A DNA stretch of 22,079 nucleotides from Branchiostoma floridae (lineage: Eukaryota > Chordata > Leptocardii > Amphioxiformes > Branchiostomatidae), in contig NC_049986.1 in the NCBI RefSeq assembly GCF_000003815.2, positions 11,699,354 to 11,721,432 on the forward strand, in the 5' to 3' direction. Both the position numbers and the translations under genes were made by a program. A model generated the notes under the pieces. That model was given only the letters and a program-made list of their open reading frames with translations, was not told the DNA's origin and made no database searches. Shown piece by piece: positions 1 to 12,000 of this stretch. The number at the start of each line of letters is the position of its first letter. Position 1 is the first letter of the stretch.

Positions 1-1
1 T

Positions 2-83
2 GACGATGTGAGGCTGAACACAGCAGTGAGGAGCGGGGCTCAGCCTGCTGCCAGCTGGGTGGAGGTGTGCGAATGTCCCGAAG
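2..83 (+). CDS. LAMC1: Laminin gamma exon 1 of window: end of L4 domain
   Basis: Reads in frame from base 2 (DDVRLNTAV..., then [10 protein letters not shown]). It ends one base into a Gly codon at a GTCAGT donor (84), phase 1. The WVE-CxCPxG pattern is the junction from the laminin IV (L4) domain back into the split LE module. The exon is cut by the window edge, so its 5' end is unknown. Confidence 0.85.
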
Positions 84-3000
84 GTCAGTGCTCTAGGCTC
101 TATGGTCTTAATCATTGCATTCACTTGTTGTATTTGTACAAGATTTAGAACTTGATAACTTGGTTTGTGTTGAGGTTATGTACAGTATAACAATGCCACC
201 TGTCAGTTGGGTATCATACTACAGTCAAGGATGTTGACAACAGTCTCACTGCTCTGTATTTTAGAAAGCATGATTTCTGAACTGGGATTATAAACAAGGT
301 CTAAATCTGTAAAAGGGAAGTAAAAGGGAAGGCATAGTTTAAAAAAAAATCTATTGCAGCCATTACACAGATTGGAAAAATAGATCTGATGACTTCCTCC
401 AGGACATTATAAAAGAACATGTAACAGGTGCAAATTGCTGAGATTTAGAGCTCCATTTAATCAAAAGTAGAAAACTCGATAGAAGGATATGCTATGATTG
501 GATAAAGTTAATTCCCCTGATATGACATGTAGATTGTTCCTCCTGTCCCCCACAGGTCTGACCGGACAGTTCTGTGAACAGGTGGTTCCTGGATACAAGC
601 AGGAGAACCCCCAGCTGGGCCCCTTCTCTCCCGTGGAACAGTGCTTCTGTAACGGCCACTCTGCCAGCTGTGACACCGTCACAGGTCAGACAACACGCTT
701 GTGTTACTGCAGTATTGGAGCTTGTCATAAAACATGTACAAAGTTGTGCAAACAATGGGACCCTTGTTTTCTGTTGATGTAAAAGGGAAAAGGTAGCATC
801 TTTTGAAAATGCATTATCTTGAGCCCAGGTTTTGTATCTGTATCTTTATAGCCAGTGTAAAGTCTCTTCGGCATAACACACCAGCTACAAGCACAGTTAA
901 CATGAAGCAAGGTGCCATCAAGGTTGTTAATAATAAGTTTTAAGTTTAAGAGTTAATTTTTAGCAAAACTGGCTACATTATGGCAGTGTACAATTGCAGA
1001 GAGAAGATGAAAGAAGAACCACTAACTTTAAAGATGTAAAGAAAATAAGAAAATAAAGATAAAGAAAATATCATCAAGCCAATATCATTTCACCTTTGTA
1101 CAGGTGAATGTAGCTGTCAGCACAACACAGAGGGAATCTACTGCGAGCGTTGTCTGAAGGGTTACTATGGCGACGCCACCCAGGGAACACCCAACGACTG
1201 TCAGCCCTGCCCCTGCCCCAACCAGGCTCCGTGTGATCTCGCTCCTAACGGGGAGGTAGTCTGTACCTCCTGTACTGAGGGGTACATAGGTATGTCATTC
1301 TTCTGCTTATACCAAGTACCGGTAGTAACTGTTCTTGAGATCATACAAATGCAGAAATGAAGATCCCAGTTTGCCAGAAGCTGTGTTCCAGGAATGCCTC
1401 ATGCCTTTTACAGATTATACACTTACATCCTTGTCTGTACTTCTGGTGTTTTACTGTGGATCTGTCTGAAGTCTGTCTGCAGTCTGCCCTTGTGAAGCTG
1501 TTTTTGTGTATGTTTTTTCTCTCTGTCTTCTGTGTTTTTCTATGTGAGTGGTAATCCCCTGTGCTAGGGGGATAGCTCACATGATATTTGGTTTAAGGAG
1601 ATCACTTCATCTCTGCACAAATGCATCACCCCTCCCACATGTGTGTAGCCAGGCTAATGTTAACTGTTCAAGCACAGTTCACATGAAGCCAGGTGCCATG
1701 AAGGAAGCTGATTGCCATACCTACACAATACAGGTGATAGTGAGACAGGAAACTGTGGCGACAAGCCGCAACTTGATGCAGAAAGCCCACAACTGGTAAC
1801 TGAGTTATCCGAAACACAGGAACAAAATCAAATTGTCGAAAAAGCAGAAAATCATGAGGAAAACAGTATAGCTTCACAGCCACAAGGTCCAAATTATGGC
1901 CGCGATCCAAAGCCAGGGAAAAGACTCCAAAACTCTCAACAGTATTTCACACATGTGCAGGATCCCCATTACATGGATGCCTCACCAGTTATGAGAGACA
2001 TGCCTCAGAATGATGGCATGGTGGAACGCCTGCGCCAACAAACTGTTCAGGGGAGGTCACACTCCCGTCAGCCCATGTATCCAAACCCTGGGCGCAAGAG
2101 GGGGCAACCCCTGATGCAGCAGAAGACCCCCTCTATCAAAGGCATCACACGACCCACACATACTTACAGTGGCCAGGCTGCTGAGCCCCTGTATCAAGCA
2201 CCCCAAGTGAAGGGTCCCGCGAGACAGACCAAAAAGCCCCGCCCTACAGGGGCAGTTCAGCAGCCTTATTGGCGAAGGAGTCGGACCAAGGGCCCGACAC
2301 GACAACACTCTGATCCGTACCCCGGCCAGGCCCAGGCTCAACCCCCTGACCTCCCGCCCTGCCCCACCAACATCCCCACGCGGGGCGAACGTGCAGAACC
2401 CGTGCTGCAGTACCCCTGTAACCCATGTGGGGGTAAGTCCATGTGTTGGGCAGTCAGAGTTGTAGAAAACTGTACCTAACCATCCCATGTGCCCTTCAAA
2501 AAACTAAAAATGAAACAACCCTCCCCAAGTTTCTTAGGATCATCATCCTCAAAATGCTATTGTTACAATAGATCAGTACTTGTAGCTGCTTCCTGATGAG
2601 GACCTAAAACAAATAATGTAACTATGCTAAGCTTTTATAGCAGTTCCTCTATGATGTCAGTAGAGGTGCTAACAACAGTGAGGTGTTTTGAATGTGTTAA
2701 TCTCTACTATATTATGTTCTGTTGTGTCTACACATCTACACCTAATTATTTCCTAGATGCAACTTCAATCTGTGTGATAAACTTACATTTTTGACATCCA
2801 TGCATCCTTTTGCTGTGAATTGCAACCACATGCAGTTTGTAGTCAGTTTTTCTCACCTGTAAAACATCCTTGTCTGCAGGTGATCGTTGTGAGAGATGTA
2901 TGGACGGTTACTATGGCGACCCCATCGGTCAGTACGGACAGCCACGCCCCTGCCAGCGCTGCATCTGTAGCGGAAACATTGATGAGAACGCTGTCGGAAA

Positions 3001-6000
3001 CTGCAACTCGTAAGTCAAGTTCGCCAGTTGATTCCTGACAGTGTCTCCTTCTATTGCAAAACAAATTCACAATTTTCCCTCCAAAAAGATGTTCAGAGAC
3101 GCTCTCTGTCTAATGCTGTTTGTCTTCAGATAGACCAAAGAACTAGTTCAACTGTCACAGAAACTTCAAAGAAAGTTCAATTCTCCAATAAGTTGCAAAT
3201 TCAGCACTCTGAAATTTAAGGTCTAGCAATGAATGAAATGGTGAAAATGAAGGTCGGGCAGTAAAACATGTAAATTTGATAACCTGGCCCTTTTCATCCT
3301 TTACAACAGAGTTTAGAAGGGAGTCTACAAAGTACATTTAACAGTTATACCCTCCCTTATAGCTAAGGTTTTGATCGTTGACTCAGTTGATATACTGTAA
3401 TAACAATATTTTCAGGTATATCGTCTATTCCTTTCCCCTGTTCTCATTAAGACGTGTCACATTGAAACTTTACTCTGGAGTGGCTTAATTATACCCCAAA
3501 CCATCAAAGGTTTACTGCCACAGAATCTCCGGTAATGCTGTTATCTCCCATCAGTCTGGGAAGGTAATCTGATGTTGGGAAGCTTTGTTGTAAAGTCTTA
3601 ATGTCAGCTCAGGTGTCAACATAACATACCTGCCCTCCCAACACCTGAGGCCTGCATACTTTACACTTTCACTCACCTGTACATGTTCCTCCCCGCAGAA
3701 TCACTGGCGAGTGTTTGAAGTGCGTGTACTTCACGACGGGAACGGCCTGCGAACGCTGCCTTCCCGGCTACTACGGCGACGCCACATCTTTCCCCAAGCC
3801 TCCATGCAAACGTAAGTCTGTGCGCAGAAGTCTATGCCCCCACCACCCTACTTAACTTCATTATGTCTTCTACAATACAGGCGCTATTATGGGCGATTTG
3901 GGAGATACCATTTCAGGCTGATGAAAGGGGACATAATTGGTGGTTAGGTTGTTTATCTTCTCAGTGTTAGCCACATTAGCTTCAGCTAAACATTTCCACA
4001 ACAATAAGCTGGTTGCAAGCAAAAAGGGGGGGAAACATTTTGTTTTAGCTGCCAAAAGTGAAGAAAAGCTACCATGCTTGTTATATCGTTTTGCAAAGTA
4101 GCCAGACAGGTTTTTGGTAGGATTGTCAGCAGTGTGAAGTGCCCAAGGCAGTTGTTACAGCTCTGTGGTTAATGCCTAGTTCCTCCACCTCACTTTGCCA
4201 ACATGGTTGCACCCCGCTGCCACCTGTACGCCTTAATCGGGGTAGTTGCGTGGTTACTACAGAAAGGGGAGTGCGCAGGTAGGTCAAGCCTGCCCGCCGG
4301 CAAGTCAGTTCTTTCAGAACAATTTCCCTTATTATTTCTGCCCGGGCTGGTCTTGCTGATGAACAGGCATCAGGCATGGCACGGAAGGAAGTGCTCCTCT
4401 TTGTGCTCTCTGTGCTGAGTTCTCTTAGCCTTGGTCAGGGCTATGTAGACTTTGATCTGAGTTGGCTCACTGATAGTTTAGACTTACCAGATTTACCAGC
4501 AGATGTAGAGGCAGCTGTCGTACCTAAAGGTGAGTTGTGTTGCCGTGAATGCCATCCCTCAGTAGATGGAAGTGTTTTATCTAATGGTTGATGTAGCTAG
4601 AGAGTTGACTATCACCTCTTCTGTTTCCTTAACTACTTCAGGAAGGCAGTTACATTGAAAAGGGCTCCAAAAGGGGAAAGGGAAAGTCATTTTTAATAAG
4701 ATGTTTAGAAGTGTTGCAGCAGGAATATCACATGTTTAGTCATGCACATCTCCCTGTGTTTCTGTGAATACTGCCTGTATGAAGGGCTAACAATGCTGCC
4801 TTGATATTGGCTTGTTCAAAACTCTGTGCAAAAGAGCGAACGTCATTTTTTCAAACATGATAAAACTGTTAAGTGTGTAAGATCTTTGGTTTTGAGGAGT
4901 CAGCTTGATGTATTGAACAAAGTAGTTGCTGCCATTGTTAATCAAACACGAATAGTTCAATTGTTTATGTTGCCGTCTCATTTGAAAACTTGGCCATATG
5001 TAATGCCACAAGAGAGTCTGCTTCATTACAGTCATGATACAAGTTGTTTTGTTGCTGGAGATTTAGTAAAGTTGCTAGTTACATTGTTGGTGCTGTGGAA
5101 AACTATGAAAGCATGTGGATTTTGTCTTCAGAAGCATTCCTCTTTAATTGGTGTACCCATTTTAGATAAATGGTCACCAATTTGATTGAATGGACTATTT
5201 TGATTTAATAGAAAAGCCTAAGAATGCAAGATTACCTTTAGATAGAAAATTGAGTTTCTAGGTTTTGCAATTTGAGTAGCTTTCCTAAATATTGAGAGAG
5301 TTGAAAGAAAGATGCATTCCTCTTGTTGGAAAGATGATTGTGAAACAGTTGCCCCAGGCTAGCAGCAGTATCTGGATGAAGAATGGCGGCGCCATCATTA
5401 ACTGGTCCAGGTGTTTTGTCACTCACTCGCACATCACAAAAATGGGAGCTTCCTTTAATACAGGTCTATGGAGTCTTGTTTTCCAATGGTTTCCAGCAAT
5501 GTTGGGATAATATTGTCTGTTGAAGAACGTCACTTCCAGACATCACTTCCTGTCCTTTGTACCCTTATCATCTAAGCTATTTCAAACTGCAAATTGTCCT
5601 TCACTTGTGCTTATGGAATCAACATGTAATCATTGTGGAGCTCTATATCTATAGTTTTGGATATCACTTAGTAGATTAGAAGATTTTGAACAATCCTCAT
5701 TTGGCAGACAGTGATTTTCTCAGATATGTGAAGAAGAAGAAAGAAATTACCAAACCAACATAGAGTGCCTAGGGGCTTATTGATTTGAAATTTTGAGTGC
5801 AGCATTAAAGTTTACTCGGTCTTAAAAAATACAAAAATACAAGTTCTATGTATACTTTGCAGTTTTGATTTCTTGGCTGATGTGGCCATGGATGTGCGTA
5901 TAACTTTGAGGAAAAAGAACATATACGCCTGGTTAAATGATGTCTGTGAACTGGGGTGTAAGATATCGCTGCCTGGAGGTACTTTGTAATTGGTGGGCTT

Positions 6001-9000
6001 TTATTCCCATCAATTACATGTATGTCGGGCACAATGGGGGACGACTGTTTTCAGTGTTGTTAAATTGTGGATAAAAAATGTTGAGCCAAACATGAACAAA
6101 ACAAGATCTTGCCTTTTGTTTTTCAGTGAGCTCTGATCCTAATTTGTTTTGTTTATCTCCAGAATTCTCAATTGCTGGTACATATATTGTAAAGAAATTA
6201 GTTTTTACAGATGGTCTACAAGCTTGGGGGACCAATGTCTAATTGGTTTTCAGGCCAGAGGTCATACTGGAAGAAAGCAGTGTTTTACTTGTCTTAGAAA
6301 CAGCCCGTTGCCTTAGGTGGTGACTTTAAAAGAAGAAACTAATCTGCAAAGCTGAATGGTGTGATAAGCTTTTGCAGTATGGAACTATTGGTTTTCGTGA
6401 ATGCCAGTCTTAGGATATTGGGGGTACATTCTACTATGGCAGGACAGCCAGTTGAACGTTTGAGTGGTGCTTTTTATTCAAATGTCTTCATATTGCCTTT
6501 TTATATGCTTACTGATGGCTGCATGGAGTTTAACAGCTGGGCAGCCAACATTCTTGGTTAAAATCCCACAGGCAATTTGCATACAGTATTGTACTGATCA
6601 GAATCTCTCACTCAGATCTAACTGGACAAACAGGTTAAGCACCACTCCCAGTGGTCATAAAGGGTCAGAGGTTAGCAAAGTAATAAAAGACATGTAAGTA
6701 CTCCGTATTAGTAGTATAGGTACTTGCTATTGTGAACACCAAGCGACAGAGGTTCATCACTGCCACAGCAAGTTGTACGTTAAAGGCTTAAGGATAATCC
6801 CAAATACATGTTGACAACAGAATAAGCTTTAGAATGTGTGGGTAATTTTTCATGTTAATTCATTGTTTGGACTTGACTGTATTTACAGTTAGTTGACTCA
6901 TCCTTTTTGTCTGTCCCAGCATGCAACTGTTACCAGTTTGGCACCCAGGCTGGAGGAGAGTGTGACCAGAACACAGGACAGTGCCCCTGTCTCTCCAACG
7001 TGGTGGGCCTGTGAGTGACATGCTTTATTCAGCACTGTGTGACAGTCTTATAAACTTGTAGCTACTTCAAACTGTTCTGCGTATATACAATGTACTGCAG
7101 TCCTACTGTGGCCTCCTTTGAAATTCAAATAAGCAATCACCTACATGTAGATCACATGACCTAACAGACAGGTGACAGGTGACATCAGCATGTATCCAGA
7201 AATAGCAGGATGACAATCATTTGGTGCGCTGATTGTTTGTGTTAAAATAAACTTTTTACTTTTACAGGTAAGTGTGTATGTTACCTACCAGTACAGATAA
7301 ACTTATGCTGTTATAGATATATTTGACTTCGAATTTTTGTTGATGGTGCGAAATTTGTAGTTTCTTTGAAAACCTTATCCTTTAGTACACCAAAGTATAC
7401 ATTTGACTGCCAATTCTCTATTGGTTAAGATATTAGGTTGCAGGGTAAAGGAGAAGTGACCATTTGGAGTTACAACATGAAATTTTTTGTTTAAAGCCTG
7501 TATCTCTGACCTACTGTTTCCTGTTGTCCCCAGACAATGTGACCGTTGTGTGGATGGTTACTGGAACATCAACAGTGGATCAGGCTGTGAGGTGTGCGAC
7601 TGTGACACCACTGGTTCGCTGGACACCAGCTGTGAGCTCAACAGTGGGCAGTGCCAGTGTAAACCAGGAGTGGGCGGGCGGCGCTGTGAGAAGTGCCTGG
7701 CCAACCACTACGGATTCTCAACTTCTGGCTGTACCGGTGAGTTTTTCTACTCAATTAAGGGGTTTATGCAGCCATTATGTATTTTTCTTTTTGGAAATGC
7801 TCTTCTGTAAATTCAGAATGTAAATGTTAGTCATATGTAAGATAATCTATTTGCAAAATGAGGATTTTTACAAAATGAGTTTTTCTTACCCTGACTGCTG
7901 TTGATTGAGGAATGTCACAAAAACTAAAAAGAAAATTGATATTGACCTTGAAAGTTGAGAAATCCCCAAATCTAGACTTACTGACTTCTTCAAATTTTCA
8001 AATACAAATTCAATCTCTACAACTGAATAAAAACGGAGATTTGAATATCGCTTACCTGGATGTCTAAGCTTCATAAACTTACTCGAATCTATGTTTCCTG
8101 TTGGAGGTTTTGATTTAGTTCTGACACTGATTTGTTGCCCTCCCCAGCCTGTGACTGTGACCCTCGCGGCTCCCTCAGCCTCCAGTGTGATGAGTTCGGA
8201 AGCTGCCCATGCAGGGAGGGTGTGGTCGGAGACAAGTGTGATGCTTGTAAGGAGAACTACTACGATGTAGCTCGTGGTTGCATCGGTATGTTTTCACTTT
8301 CTCTTTGTAGTATCAACATACATGCAAGATAGGCAAGTTAGAGACATTTGTTACTCTGCCTTTAGAGCAGAGTAATTAATGCCTTTAGCTTGAGAAAAAA
8401 AAGGTGATTGAAGAGTATTGTTCATGTCTGTTTTTAACTGTGTTTCCTCTTTTTTTTCTGATGTATTTTTCCTTTTAGCCCGGAGATACCGTACTCGAGG
8501 TTTGTCCATTTGGTCACTGTTCCCTGCTGTCTGCAATAACTTGAAGGGTGTTCAAAAATTCTTCATATTTCAACTTCAAAAGAAATATCCAACCAAAGAA
8601 TGCAAATTCTAAATGATGGAGTTAAGCAAAGCATCTCAAGTTGCTTTGCTTGACCTGTATTTTCACATTTCTTTGAGCATCCTTCACTTCTGCTTTGACT
8701 TGCAGGGTGGTGCCCCTACCAGAGCCCCTAACCATGTCCCCATATCGCTGTGCACTTTTATAAATAATGAACACCTTGAATTCTTGCTTTTTTTGTGGAG
8801 TGAAGTATAATCATTCCATATTATGATTGTCCCTTTTGATGATTTAATTCCACTGAAGCATACTCTTAATTTGCATTATTATGGCCTTTTGGTTCCCCAT
8901 ATTTTAACTCTATGGCCCTGTTATTGTGTGGTATCGTGTGTGTTTCTTACTCAACCTGTAGCACCCCATGAGAGGATGAAATGCTGTAAGCGAAAAGTCT

Positions 9001-12000
9001 TCTGAGTACCTGAGATATATATGAGAGCTGAAAGACTTTCTTCCTCTCAAATGAATTAGCAATCATCACTTCAAACTTTTTCTAGTTCATTCTTATCTGA
9101 TTCTTTGAACTTATCTTTCCCTTTCTCTTCTTTCTTTTTTCATGTACATTTCTAACCCTTTCTTTCTAGCTACCTCTTCTTATACTTAATGACTTTGCAG
9201 GCACGCTTTTGCTATAACTCATATGTCAATGTGTACTTTCAATTTATCTGTGCAGAGTGTCCAGCTTGCTATGGCCTGGTTCAGGACAAAGTGGACGATC
9301 ATCGCGAGAAACTTCGCCAGCTGCGTGACCTCATCAACAATGTTGGGGTGAACCCTGACCTCATCAACGACCAGAAGTTTGAGGAGCGGCTGAAGCAGGT
9401 GGAGGAACTGGCCAAGGATCTTCTGAACGAGGCACGCAAAGCAGCTGGTACGTCAAGGTCATACAACATAACGTTACAGGACAAGTGAAAATTTGAACCT
9501 GAATGGATTAACATGAGAATGATAAAAACGAAAATTTTACACAGGGTGTGGTCACTTCATTTGTTGGTATGGTTGCTCTGTTGCTCATATGTTTTTGTTT
9601 CATTGCACCTTCTCTTTACAATGTTTCCATGGTGTTGACAGTTGCATTTCCTTTTGCCAACAATAGGAGGCGCTGGCATCAATGCTGATTCTCTCCGCGA
9701 AGCCCTGGATGCTCTACGTGACAAGGTCAACGAGATTGAGAAGGCCAAGAACAACGCCCAGGCCACCACCAACGATGCCAAGGTCAAGGTGCAGGATGCT
9801 GACGAGACTATCCGACGTATCCAGGACAAACTGAGGGAGGCAAACAACTACCTGGGCAATGAGGTGTGTATAGTTTTCTGGAGCTTTTTCATTGACACTT
9901 TAATCATTGGACTCCAATATGAGTGTGTGTTGTTGAGCATACTTTGATAGAGGTTCTCATTTTCCTGTAGACCTTATGGTGGTACCAAAAATAGCTTTTG
10001 GATGGAGAATTACTACTATCAGTAGTAACATATGTTTTTGAGACATGGGTACTATTGTGCTAGTTGCACTTTTCTTCATAGAATTTCGGCTGATGATCAT
10101 GGTGAAAACTTAAGTATCTTCAACCATGAATTTCTTCCCTACCACCACCTTACCAGGGTAAACAAGCTCTGGATGAAGCCGAGCAGGCAGCAGCTAACTT
10201 TGGCCAGGGCTCCAGGGAGATGCAGGAGCTGGCAGAGCAGGCCAAGGCACTGGCAAACGAGTAAGTTGTCTGCTCTACACTAATGCAATTCTTTTTCAGT
10301 CATAAGGCCACAGCAAGTAAATTTTATGTATGACATCCAGTTGGATAGTTGCAAAAGTTGCACAATATGGAAGTTAGCAATCTTGTTAATGATGACAGTC
10401 TACCACACTAGTGTCACTTGTACTACATGTCTTGAATACAGGAATAAATGCCTTGTTGGCTGTGATACCATGTTTTGTCCCTTTAATTGACAATGTTTAT
10501 TGTGTCTATTTTGTGGCCTAAGGAATATCTTTTCCCTGTTTCTGTTTCCTAATGGGTTCAGTATGAATTTCTGTTTCACTGTTGATTTTATTAATTATCT
10601 GTCTTCGTCCCCAGTCAAACTGAGGATGCCCAGGCTATTGAGGACACTGCCAACCAGGCTCTGCAGACCTCCAAGGATGCCCTGAAGGCTGTCAGGGACG
10701 CTCTGGCTGGACAAGGGGACATCGCCAACAAGAGAATACCTGACCTGGAGAGGAAGTGAGTGATACATTCTCAACTTGGAACTATAAGAAGTTGTGATAG
10801 GACTTATCTATTGTAACTACCTTTTAAAAGTAGTAATGTATGTTGTCATGAATAGTAACTTTTATGGAAATGTAGGCAAATTTCCTGACTGTATTCCTGA
10901 TGTAGTTGTTTTGTGTTAAGTATTTCTTGAACATTTCTAACCAGAGAAACCCGTCTTGTATCACAGGCTGCAAGATGCAGAAGAACAGCTGGACAAGGTG
11001 AACCGGGAGGCGGCCGATGCTCTCGCCAACGCAGAAGCCAGCGCCGACCGTGCCACCAAGATCCTCGCCAACGCTCAGGCCCGTCAGCCCAACATCGACG
11101 TGGATGACCTGAAGCGCCAGACGGCCGCCATTAAGGACGAGGCGGAGAACTCGCTGCTGCCCGACCTGGCCAAGCTGGAGGCAGACAACAGGCAGACTGT
11201 CAACGACATCAACGACAACTATGATGCAGCTGAACAGCTGCTGAAGGATGCCCAGGATAAACAGGATGTGAGTACAGTGTCATTCGCATCATTATCCAAA
11301 AAAAAATCTACTTTTATTCAATAAACCCCCCCAACACATATGCAATGGGACTGCTTTCCTGTTCTCATCCCAAGCCTACATGTAATTCTAGTCTACAATG
11401 TAAGGTTTTTGTCATGAGTCAAGATTAAGTTTTACTACAAGGTGGTTTCTAAAGTAGATGCTCGTGATAGGACTATTTCAGCTAGAACTGAATCATGGGT
11501 TTATAACCCAGAGCTACTTTGGCATACTGTACTTTGTTGTTACATCCCTTATAATGTGGTGTAGCATCTTTTTTGTTGTCAGCTGAAGATTATAGAATAT
11601 TGAACATGTGTTTTGCTTCCCCCCATGACCAGGTAATCGACCAGTTGCTGGCCCGTGCTGATGCTGCTAATGACAAGGCAGAGCAGGCTGAGGAGAAGGG
11701 TCGGGAGACGCTGGGAGAGGCTCAGAAAACTCTGGAGTACCTCAGCAGTGAGTGGGACAACTTGTCCTAGCCTTGAACATTTGACACATGGGTGGAAACT
11801 TTGCCATGTTTTAAACAAAATGCCAAACAAAAGCTTCCCATTTCAGTTTCGTATAAGTCACTTTTTGTTCTTGTCATCAGTGGTGTTGTTAATTTCTACC
11901 CCCACATATATATTGTACTGTCCCTAGACAAGTAACCCTTAACCTGACCATTACACTACATAAGTTTTGATTAAAAACAAGCACCTAACTGTGTCATGAC

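Noticed and set aside
2057-2488. 143-codon open frame on the minus strand
   Set aside because: It is the antisense of the GC-rich cassette frame; it has no splice fit and no recognisable domain.
8691-8740. Acceptor-like TTGACTTGCAG followed by GGTGGTGCCCCTACC
   Set aside because: No donor of matching phase follows before stops, so no exon can be closed.
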